Origin: Cercophora sp. LCS_1
Taxonomy: Eukaryota > Ascomycota > Sordariomycetes > Sordariales > Lasiosphaeriaceae
Direction of reading: 5' to 3'
Assembly: GCA_036250225.1 (NCBI GenBank)
Contig: JAPZLL010000010.1
Location: 124,001 to 188,000 of the forward strand
DNA length: 64,000 nt
Shown here: positions 1-9,862 of the stretch, piece by piece
How the letters are laid out: every line of letters starts with the position of its first letter
Position numbering within the stretch: the first letter of the stretch is position 1
The notes under the pieces: generated by a model
The model's input: the letters and a program-made list of their open reading frames with translations, nothing else
The model's database searches: none
Told to the model about the DNA's origin: nothing
Made by a program: the position numbers and the translations under genes

Positions 1-747
1 GTCGTTGAGGTCCGGGTCTCTATGCGCTGCAAGCGGCGTAAAGAATAGCGCTGGGTCCATCACAGAGGCCCATGTCGCTGTCGCAGTCCTGCTGTCACTT
101 AGGCGTTCAGGGGTTGCGAATGCTGAAGCTAAGCCAACAAAGGAAGAAAGCGGGGCGAATGCTGTTGAAACGACGACGACTTACACTGACACGCCCCAAG
201 TTCGCCACGCACCAGGGTGAGGCGGAAGGAGGAATGAGGAATGAGAAAATTAGGGAAAGTGGGATGAGATATGAGAGAAGGGGAAACAGGAACCAGAAAT
301 GAGGAAAGTGCGCCCGCGGACAGACAGGAACCCCGCTTTGACTGGTACACCAGGGAACCGAAGCCCCTCACAAAAGTGCACTTCCCTGCGAAGACTTCCT
401 GGGCAGCCAAGCCGGGCGTTGCAGTTCGCCGGGACGCCGCAAGGCTCTACCAACCGGAGGTACATTGCTTAACATTTGGTACTTTGTACATTATACATTT
501 CATGCCCCGCTTGCTCGGGGGTGTGTGCCGCCCAAATCCTGAAATTTCTCCCGACCATCCTTCTTTCCTCCCAGCACGACTGAGCGCGCGACCTTTCCCC
601 CATCCGAGCCCAGGTCCGCCACCAGCGCTATTCCAGCGACCGGATGCCGGCCGACCCGCAATCGTGCCTGCCTCCCTGCAGCGTTCTAGCTGACCTTGTT
701 GCTCGTAATTAGCGAGCGTATTGATCTGTGTTAGGCGTCTGAGAAGG
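1..747. other. no assignable gene; upstream region of the regulator
   Basis: I see no convincing gene here. The short open frames lack family features. I searched the + strand for a CxxCxxRxxxC zinc-cluster exon that would belong in front of the following regulator and found none. A stop codon at about 706-708 closes the reading frame upstream. Confidence 0.5.
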
Positions 748-3346
748 ATGAGCGAGCCGGCGAGGAAACGGAGGAATGGCGGTCAAACCCGGCGGCAGCA
801 CACCCCGCTCTCCAGCAGCAGTGATGGCAGTTTTGCCGGCTCCCCATTTCTCACGCCGCCGGGATCGGTCAGCAGCGAGTACCCTCTTTTCTCACCGCAC
901 ACCACTGTCCCGATTTCGCCACACACAGCCGCCTTTACGCCTTGGTTTCCCGAGTGCCTTGGCACAGAGCCCCCGAGTTTTCCCAGCTTCGAGCTCGACA
1001 ACGCTGCGCTCGTGTCGGCACTGGCCGGCTTTGTGCAGCCAGACTTGAGTACGGACCCTATCTTTGCAGCGCTCTCAAGCACTGTCGCCCCGGCCGAGGA
1101 GCAGATCAACCCACAGACCGACTCTCCCGAACAGCCAACCATTCTCGACGGTGGCGAAGCACAAACAGCAGACACCTTGATCGGCGACATCTGGACAAAC
1201 ACGTCGCTCTACCGACTCGACGGGGGTCCGTGTCTCGAGTCAACCAGCCTGCGCCGCAACCCATATTCCGGTTCGAAGAAGCGAAGTGCGTTCGTTCCAT
1301 CCTCACCCGAAACAGCCACTCGCTGCCCCCATTTGCACTCACCAAAGCAGCCTGCTAATGCTGTGGTGGTTCAGATTTCAGCCAGTTCATCGGTGACCAC
1401 CGCTCCATCGCTGACCCGAAAGATGCTTTCCTGCTTGCAGAGGTGCCCGCGCTTTTTCCGTCTGTACCTCGGATCCAAGATCGATTGGTCTATGCCGTCC
1501 CAAACCCTTTCCTTGCATCGTCGGGAGAGCGGCACCCAACTCTTAGCAACCGCGTGCGTCCAGCGATCCCGGAGAATGGTGTCATAAATGGCTACATAAA
1601 GATCCAGATGCGTGTCTTTAGTGAAGATGAAGAGAATTCGGGGTCGGCCGATCTCCGGTATTCACGCAGAAGGAATTCAGTTGTCGACGCCGGCGAAGGC
1701 TGTCCGCTTGAATTTAGGATTCCACTGCTGCCGGCCAACTTTCCGACAGGGATGAAACTCGACAAGATCGAGGAAAAGCTATGGAGCTTTCGTACGCTTG
1801 TCCTCATGGTGGTAAAGAGGTGTTTCCACTAACAAATGCCGCAGATATCAACGCATTTTGTCCAGGCCGCACGCTTCTGAAAAGGAACTACTGGCACGAG
1901 GAGATTGCATCCATAGCAGTAAAGGACGAATGTGTTCGACACGCATTACTTGCCTTTAGCACGGCTTACGCTCTCGACTACCAGCCCGGCGAGACTTTAC
2001 GCCGATATGCCAACACCCATTACGCGGAGGCTGTCCGTCTGCTGGACCAATCACTCCGGAACAAAGATTCCTACTCAGCTGGAAAAGAGGACGGCGTCAT
2101 CGCAGCTACAGTACTTTTGCTATCAAATGATGCAAGTTACCGCACTGATGGAGCTTGATCTCCAACACCAACCAGCTTCATTGACACTGACGCCCCATTA
2201 GATCGTGAATTGGGAGTCTAGGAGACCAAAAGGCGAAGAGCCGCTTTGGCGGGAAGGTTCGCGGGCGGCAAGAATGATCTTGGACCGGTCAGACCCTGGC
2301 TATCGGTATTACAAGTCGGAAAATGTTCAGTGCAGCCGAGCGAGACGGGGAAACGCGAATTGGATCGCTTACACGGACATCTGCGCGCAGCCTGTCACTC
2401 CCCTCACGGAGGAGAACACGCAAAACCTCTACTCTTGGTTGTTGGCAGGCTCGCGGGAACAGGTCCACGAGATTCAGGACATGACTGGCGTGTGTTCGAA
2501 GTTGCTACACGTGTTCTCCCAAATAACACACCTCGCCGCTCTGATGAAACAGGTATGGTGGGAGGTGGTATTAGCAGCGAGCCGCGGCATAATTACTGAC
2601 ATTTGGTTCTAGAACCCAAACTCATCCGTCGTCCCTCTTGCGGCCTCAAAAATCAAGACACGGCTATCCAAGATGCAGCAGTGGTGTCGGTGGGCAGAGG
2701 GAACAGTTTGGGGGTATGCCACCGCAGAGGAGTTGATGAACTCGTGTGAGTTGGACGACGGCGGCAAGGTCCAGGACGGTCTCAAGGTCACCCAGCTCTC
2801 GGCACACGCGTGGGTTCCTGCGGCAGAGATATACCTTCACTGCCGAGTATATAGGTTGTAGCGCGTTGCGCATCTAGAATCCCTTCCGCTGTTAGCAACA
2901 CACTGACATCCTCTGCAGAAAGCCCCGGTCCCATCCACACGTTGCCAAGAGTCTGAAGGTGTTGACCCAGTGCATCGAGCGGCTGCCATGCACGGGAAAG
3001 TTGTTTACCTCCCAATCACCCTTCTTTCCCGTTTTCATCATGGCCTTGGTCTCGTACCAAGAACATGACCGACAGGTCAGCCGTGACTGGTTCGAGGTAG
3101 TGTTGCGTGGGGCACAATGCCGATCTGTAGGCCAACCGCCAGCTTATTACTCCTTTAGCATTCTAATCTTGACAACAGAGCGTGCCACCGGTGTGGGAAG
3201 CCATCAAGACTCTTTGGAAATGGCTCGATAACGACCTCAAGGAAGATCTTTACGACGAAGACCAGCCAATAGGCGAGAGAAGGGCATGGTGGGAGGAGAT
3301 GGTCGATGAGCTACTATTGGAGAGTGGGGTTCTGAGCCTCGTATGA
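748..3346 (+). CDS. fungal-specific transcription factor, Fungal_trans_2 type, seven exons
   Basis: Probable nuclear transcriptional regulator with the C-terminal Fungal_trans_2 (PF11951) domain. My exons are 748-1285, 1375-1791, 1845-2131, 2202-2552, 2613-2854, 2919-3126 and 3179-3346; all junction phases agree. Family-like blocks read across the joins: NAFCPGRTLL, DECVRHALLAFSTAYALDY, SNDIVNWE, MILDRSDPGYRYYKSENVQC, ITHLAALMKQ and SVPPVWEAIKTLWKWLD. The intron at 2132-2201 is of the GC-AG type (GCAAGT donor) and is the only join that gives SNDIVNWE in frame. The first exon is a Ser/Pro-rich linker. The ATG at 748 was chosen because no Cys6 zinc cluster is visible upstream, although the segment just before it (RLRR, then SEPARKRR) resembles the end of one, so the true start may lie further upstream or the DNA-binding domain may be lost. 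Target genes are unknown. Confidence 0.75.
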
Positions 3347-3647
3347 GATGAGTTAATGATGGATAGATATTGCCGAAATACCTTTCTGAGAAGCCATAGA
3401 GCTGGGTTCGAAGAATGGGAATCCAACAACCCCCCCCCCTGATACCGCGGTAACACTGTGGTAACTAGGTAGAAAATTCAACCGAAATACCCCTCGGCAC
3501 TGTTCGCGTTGCTCTTGCGAGCCGTCATGCTGCAAGACACCAAAAAAAGTAAAGGCCCTCCCATAGTTACATGGAGGTCGTGCAAGACGACGTGGAGAGT
3601 AGATATTCATCTGGGTTCATCGTTAGTCAATGTCCCATTCATCGGCA
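3347..3647. other. intergenic, convergent 3' ends
   Basis: Short spacer between the 3' ends of two convergent genes. It holds a run of about ten C near 3430. No gene is seen. Confidence 0.6.
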
Positions 3648-4811
3648 CTAGGAGCTTTTCTCACATATTGCGGACGACCCGGGTGCTTTGACTATGCTCA
3701 GTTGATGCAACCCAGCCGCTTTAAACATCTTTTGCATCTCGCTTGGGCTGAACTTGAAAGCTTCGTAGCAGTCGATGATGTGTCCACGTGGAAAGTCGAG
3801 TCCGATGGGGGCGCACTGCACAGCCTGGATCGCACGGAAAGCAAACTGGTGCATGCAATACTCGACTGACATGATGCCGACAACCTCCCAGTCTTGAGGG
3901 CGGTACCACTCATAGCCCAGAACCCTGTTCGAGTGCTCAAGGCCTCCCCGCATGAACCGCTCGAAAAGACCACCTTGATCATGATACGAGCGCCATATCC
4001 GCTCTGGGTCCTCGGTCGCATCCATGCCGAGGAGTATGCGGTCATCGGGTGTCATGATGGATGCCCATCTGGCAATATGCTCTGTCGCCGGTTCGGGGAA
4101 ATCGTTGCCGAGAATGGAGCCAAGGGAGAGAAACCATCGCGGTGACTTGATTGTCTTGGCCCACCGCAGAGCATCGTCAAACGTGCCCCAGAGACCGTAG
4201 CATTGGACGTGCGTAAAGTCCCTGGCGAGGTTCTTGATGTCTGCCTGCAGGAATGGCAGGGACAGGTCGAGGCCGTAGTATTGGACTGACTTCTTGCTCC
4301 GCTCAAGACTGTCGAGGAGAGGACGTACCTTTCGAAGATCTCTACACAGGCCACACGAGTCTTGTTAGCAGCAACACATCTACCAGGGACAAGGGGAGAA
4401 GCAGTCCACGTACCCGCAACCCAAGTCAACCAGGACTGTACCAGGCTCAATCAAGTCGGCGAGTTCATCGCCATAGACGTCCAGCAGCGTGATCTCCTCA
4501 CGGGTCTGATAGTAGTCGGGTAGTCGATTGATCTTCCTCCACAGTGAGCTTCCGATATCATCGGACAGCAAGGCCGAAGGCAGAACGCATTGCTTGGAGG
4601 GGTCGAGCATGCGCTTCATCAGCATGCTCTGCAAGGAGCCCTGGAGCCTAGTTCCCCCAACGTCAACAACACGGCTCTCGCTGTTGAAGCAGGTCACTTT
4701 CGGCACCGGCCCCATTTTGATGAGGTGCTGTAAGCTTAGCGCGTCACTTTCTGAGGATGACGGCACACCAGGAGGTGGGAAACAGTCAAGCACGTATTCC
4801 TGGGCGTCCAT
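3648..4811 (-). CDS. EgtD/EasF-like SAM-dependent methyltransferase (Methyltransf_33)
   Basis: Predicted amino-acid N-methyltransferase of the histidine-specific SAM methyltransferase family (PF10017), which includes the ergothioneine domain EgtD and dimethylallyltryptophan N-methyltransferase EasF. Two exons, 4811-4414 and 4341-3648, are joined over an intron of 72 bp (GTACGT..GTGTAG). The join restores the SAM motif, reading VDLGCG then DLRKVRPLLD. Other family blocks are LPDYYQTREEITLLD, YYGLDLSLPFL, LGSILGNDFPE, LLGMDATEDPERIWRSYHD and NRVLGYEWY. The protein is about 363 aa, usual for stand-alone members. The ATG at 4811 is the first good start; a later Met at about 4727 is possible. No prenyltransferase or other ergot-alkaloid gene is nearby, so a role in that pathway is not supported. 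The substrate is unknown. Confidence 0.8.
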
Positions 4812-6222
4812 CGCTTGCGTACAGTATAAATAAACCCAGAGCAAGGCTCTAGGAGCCCCTCCGGAGACAAGAGCCTCACGACAGCCAAGGGTACCACCAT
4901 CGCAGAGCCTCACTTTGGGCTCACATGGTTTTATCACGACATGGCTAAAGCCAGTCCCAAAACTGCATTTTATCAACTCCCAACACAGCCAAGACACACC
5001 CAGCTGTAGGCGGGTGGCACATGCAAACTATGTCGAATCGCGAGAGCTCCAGAGATGTCGTCATTGCCCGTGAGGTGAACTTTGGGCGACGAGACGGGCC
5101 GAGTCAAGCGCCTGATTGCCAGAGTCCGAGACCTGTGTCGCACGACAGTTGACCGATTCCTTGGCAGGAATGTGAGTGGGCGCCGCTCGACCCTTCTGGG
5201 AAATGCGGTGTCCGTTTGGGCTCAATTTTGATTCGGGTTGCTGAAACCCGGCCCCTCGACCGGTATAAGTCACTCCTGCTATCGACTTACTCCTCACAGA
5301 AGGGACATCGGCAATCCGTCTAGCGAGCTATTTCTGTCCACGTCGCACATGGATGATTGGCATTGGAGTCATGATGCCGATCGACCCGTAGAACACCCAA
5401 GAAGCCCCTCCAGAGAATCCAGCCAAAAGGATTGAAGAAAAGGGAAAAAAATAACAAAAAGAAATCCAAGGCCTAGGCCTTTCTCTCGGAGGAGCCCGTG
5501 GCCGACGGCAGCGTTGCCAGGTCTCGAGCGGTGCAGTGATGTAAAGTCGTTCATCAAGCAAAGAAAGTTGTAAGAAACGCGGTAAGTGAGGAAAGCCGGG
5601 AGAAACGGTATCCGAGCGAAAAGAAGACACAAATAAAAGAACAATATTTGACGTGTGAAGAAGGGAAGTGGCATCGCAGTTTACATGGAGGGTCCGGTAC
5701 TGCATGATGCTTATTCATCGCACAAACGCGAGGGGGCCGCGGTTTGGCGGCTCTCAAGGCCAATTGTCGAGGCTCGGCCGGTCGCCCGAGCTGGAGAATT
5801 CCCCACCTCCCGACCACGACCGGCTTTGCCTCTACCGGAGCAGTCCGCACCATGAACACCTTAGCGCCGGGATGGCCAGTGTTTGTTTACACGTGTAACG
5901 TCAGTTTTCTTTTTTGTGAAGAGTTAGCTGCCTTGAGCAGGCAAAACCGCCCCTTTTTTACACATATAATTGTTATCCAAAATATGTCGAGACAACTCAT
6001 TATTGCAGAGAATAAAGCTTTTTACGTAAATCTTCTACAAACAAGACATTACCCATTGATTTAGTTCACTTTTGGTTCGAAAGGAGATTTGTTTTCCATC
6101 AAGCGCATTGGGAAGATTGGAAGATATATAGGTTGAATTGTATGATTAGTACTTACTGTGAGGCCGGAAGGAGCGATAACTTGCGTGCGATGACACCGTT
6201 GCTTCCAGTCCAGACTCAATAA
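4812..6222. other. intergenic, no gene seen
   Basis: About 1.4 kb between the methyltransferase start and the RING gene 3' end. Open frames on both strands here lack family features and plausible codon use. The part from about 5880 to 6200 is clearly A+T-richer than the neighbouring genes. Confidence 0.55.
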
Positions 6223-6915
6223 CTATGGCCCGCCATAGCTCTCAGCGTCCCACTGTGGCTGCGTCGCCACTTCATTCCTCATTCTGCTAGCCTCTGTTCT
6301 GAGTACCCCGACAACAGTTTCCACAAAACCGACATTGGCAGACGCTAGATGAGGAGCAACGAGAACATCCAGGATGGTTTGCGTTTCTCGGAACGTCTCC
6401 AAGATCTGTTGTAGGTAATCCAGATGATTGGCTGCGCATTCCCCCAGCTCCGACGCTTGCCGGGTATACTGGTGCGCCAGTGCCAGATTACACTGCTGGC
6501 AGCGAGATGGGCACCATCCTGCCTCAGCGTTTATAGCCGGAACCCTTTTTACCCAATCTTGGATGTCTTCAGACGAATCCTTGGAGGTCGGGAGAACATG
6601 TGCGAGGATTACACAACCTTCTGTGCAGCCATCAAAGGATCTGTCATCACGGCACGCCGGGCACCGGGCGACTTCGTCTTCGCATGCAAGCGTCCGTTCG
6701 TAAGTACCCCAGCAGTGATTACCAATGACATGGCCACAGGGAAGCACACAAGCGGGTTCGGTATCCTCACCTTCTGGGATGTGAACCCCGGGGATATCCA
6801 GCATTGTGGACTGACAGATGACACACTCAACCTCTACCTTTGTATTCGGCTGAGGTTTCTCAAGGTGGCTCTTGACCTCCTGCCAAAGGGTGGTTGAAAA
6901 AGTGTTTTGTGCCAT
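6223..6915 (-). CDS. RING-type zinc-finger protein
   Basis: A 230-aa single-exon protein. Residues about 31-90 form a RING-like finger: CVIC, then after a 20-odd-residue insert LPCGH, a further H-C pair (IGNHC), and CPAC as the last pair. RING proteins usually act as ubiquitin E3 ligases, so that role is inferred. A second Cys-rich patch (WCPSRCQQC) follows at about residues 133-141, and the C-terminal third looks helical. No membrane segment is visible. The ATG at 6915 is the natural start. The substrate and partners cannot be read from the sequence. Confidence 0.7.
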   Translation of the reverse strand: MAQNTFSTTLWQEVKSHLEKPQPNTKVEVECVICQSTMLDIPGVHIPEGEDTEPACVLPCGHVIGNHCWGTYERTLACEDEVARCPACRDDRSFDGCTEGCVILAHVLPTSKDSSEDIQDWVKRVPAINAEAGWCPSRCQQCNLALAHQYTRQASELGECAANHLDYLQQILETFRETQTILDVLVAPHLASANVGFVETVVGVLRTEASRMRNEVATQPQWDAESYGGP

Positions 6916-7750
6916 ATTGGTTGGTGATGGGGTTGTGGACTGGAGTTGAGGCTGAAGTTGGAAAAGAGTTGTTCTGAAACTCCAGTGAACGACGAGGGAA
7001 TATCAGTATCAGGACTCGATTGAACCTGTCCATTTTATAGGATGGGCGGTTTGCTGAACAACAGAGCCAATCGCAGATACACCATCGATACATGAGGACA
7101 AAGCAACTAGCACTCGGAAGTTGCCTTTGTTGTTGGGTACAATGCATTGTGGTTGTACTGCGGGATTAACATGCTTCTTAGTGTGATTTGTTCGACCACA
7201 ATTGCGCCAGCTCCTTTGCTCATTGGGTGAGGCAAACAAACGAAGCAGGGTGGCAAGCGATATCTTAGCGGTGACCCTCGCTCAGTCGGATAAATCGATT
7301 GCCACCAGCAGGGTATCTCGTATAGAATACTAGTGAAATCACTATAGGGAGGCATCGTGGAGATTTACTGTGTAACCCGAGTAAACCCCCCAATACACGG
7401 CAAATGCGGTGGGAAGTGGGTCACTCATCCCTCCGTCGATACGATGACCTCGCCTCTGATGTCAAGAGCATCAACCCCGAAGCCAAGCTGCTAAACTGCT
7501 CGGGGAGTAGATGGCACAATGATAGCCACATTCGAGGAGGAAAATGAAGACAGAGAGGGGTAGGTTCCAGTCGAATTACTAGGCGGTGGCGCAGGCAATC
7601 TAGACAAAGATTAACCGAGTTCGTAGGATTCACCACCTGATGGTGCCCTGGGGAAGGATTGCATATAACTGTGTTGGCTCTCTCTAATCGCAATCCCCAA
7701 CTCAACTCCGCTTGTGGAGCATTGCAAATCATCACTCTAGAACCGTCAGC
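6916..7750. other. divergent promoter region, no gene seen
   Basis: 835 bp between the divergently transcribed RING gene and the secreted-protein gene. It presumably holds both promoters. I see no coding frame with support. Confidence 0.5.
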
Positions 7751-8998
7751 ATGAAAATCTCTCTTTCAGGATGGACACTGTTTGGCGTTCGCCTCCAGCT
7801 CGTCACAGCCCAGAGCCCCGGCCCCGACTGGCCCAACTGCGCAGCGAAATCTCGCGGCCTTTCCGGGCGGTTGGGGTGGGAGTTTGTCAACTTTCACCAC
7901 ATACCCTACATGGAAGGGCGGGAGGATGCGACCTACGAAGTTGTCCGCTTTGAAGCTACAAACACAGCCGACGGTTCTCAAATCTCCTGCGATATGTGGG
8001 ATCCCGGCGGAGCAAACGAATCACTGGTTTTCGACAGTCGATACTTCAACCCACGTGTCACAGACAGCAAGTGTATCACTTGGTGGGGGTATGAGGTCTC
8101 GACAGCCCCAGAGTCGACACAGACTGTCGTCATCTACCGCTCCAGAGCCAGGGAAATCACCATCAGCCAGACATGGACCTGTCGTGAAGATGATGGACAG
8201 GTGTAAGTCGCATCTATTCGTGCTGGTGCGCTTTATTCGTGTCTTTGACACTGCGACAACAGAACAACCTTCAACAGCACCACCACTGCTCGGCTCGACT
8301 TGGTATGCTCGGGAGATCGCGAAGGCGGGAGAGACTGGTGCTTCTTCAAGGGATACCCCCAAGGCCCGTTCGCCGAGTACACGCTCTTATCCCCTCCCGC
8401 GACGGTGGTCTCCACCGAGGGTACGTCAGTCTCGGGCCCGAAAGGCATCGACTGCCTAACACCAACGCCCACCTGGCAGGTCCTGCTCTTCTGGTACGAT
8501 GCGCCCGGCCCGCACCCGAAGGACAACAAGATGTGGCCGGCGACTCTATACTTTAAGCTCCGCAATCTGGCCGACGAGTCGCACACGTGGTGCTACCTCA
8601 AGCAATGGGTCGACCCTTCGAGTGACTTTGTGATGAGGTCCGACGGGAAAAACTGTTCTGAGGGACGGTGGTCGGACCACAATACAAACCTGGACGAGGT
8701 GGCCGACCGCGCTGCGGCAGAGTGGCTCTGGAAAGACGTTGCTGAAATCGTCTTTGACCCCAAGACGAACATGTTGTCGATGAACCAAACATGGAGCTGC
8801 CCGGGTCAAGGTGGTGGGAATGGAACTGTCAAGGCCAGAGGCGAGGTGCAGATGAAGATGGAAATGACGTGCTTTGAAGAGCGCGAAAAATACTGGCTTT
8901 CACCGGTTTCGTGTAAGCCAAAGAACATGTTTGATGTGTCCGAGTCTGGCATGTTGCTTTTGGGTCCGGGGAGATCAGTTGTGGTGGGGGAGGATTAG
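7751..8998 (+). CDS. predicted secreted protein with two related halves, family not recognised
   Basis: Two exons, 7751-8202 and 8263-8998, are joined by a 60-bp intron (GTAAGT..ACAG) and give 395 aa. The ATG at 7751 starts a moderately hydrophobic leader ending near residue 20 (LVTAQS), so secretion is likely but the signal is not strong. The mature part is rich in Trp, Cys and Asn-glycosylation sequons. It appears internally duplicated: ITISQTWTCREDDG followed by ARLDLVC in the first half matches LSMNQTWSCPGQGG followed by MKMEMTC in the second. Likewise VVRFEATNTADGSQISC resembles LYFKLRNLADESHTWC. I do not recognise the family. A beta-rich secreted or wall-associated protein is my best guess. 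Confidence 0.65.
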
Positions 8999-9862
8999 CT
9001 GCGTTGCTTCGGCTTTCGTCGTGCGCAATTGGTTCAGTAAGGTAGGATGGATGCCGATGGGTGTTATTCATGTCTTTGGTGTTCTTCGAACAATTAACTT
9101 GTTCCGTTTCTTTGTTCTGGTGATGCCTGGGCGAGTTGACACAGGAAAGGCGACACAAATGGCGGTGGAGTCGGGTGCGGGTGCAGCGCGTGGAAGGGGC
9201 CGGTTGGTTGTCTTTTGCCTACTACTCGGGCCATATTGATAGAATTGATCGAATTGGTTTTTTGTGGGTGTTGGCTTCAAGGTCGTTCTTGCCCGTTGCT
9301 GCTGCTGCCTGGGGTAGACATTGCGGGTTGGCGGCGGAAAATTCGATGTCCCGTTGTATCGCCCCACTTGGCTGACCTGCTTGGGGTTCAGAACGACGAA
9401 AAAACACAATCTCCTCAATCTCTCCATTTCTCGCCAGTCGCGTCCGTCTCCTGGGCCTCACCGTGCTAATATCCCAGTATCCGTCTCACTTCCACTCCAA
9501 GGCATACATGCCCCCTCAGTCTCTAGACCCGGCGAATCTATGCCCGACCGACTATCGCCGCGCTGATGATGACGTGAAACCCTAACCCTGAAGGTACACG
9601 CGACGGGGATGTCGAGCCGTCGAGCAATGATTGGTAGCGGGGTTGGGCCTCCAGGCACCAGCACGGTGGCAGTGCCCAAGGACGGGAAGCAATGCACGCC
9701 CACTATCTGGTCCGACAGTCAACTGAGAGATGGCGCGAGGGCTCCTCTCAACGACGCAACTATTGATCATTCGATGTTTTTTTTGGTGTCTCGAAGCCGG
9801 CCGCAGCCACCTGAACTCGATACACTCAAAGCAAAGTTTCGTCTGGGGGGATCAAACTGATC
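8999..9862. other. intergenic, no gene seen
   Basis: 864 bp between two + strand genes. Small open frames overlap in several directions without family features. It probably holds the 3' UTR of the secreted protein and the promoter of the HET gene. Confidence 0.5.
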
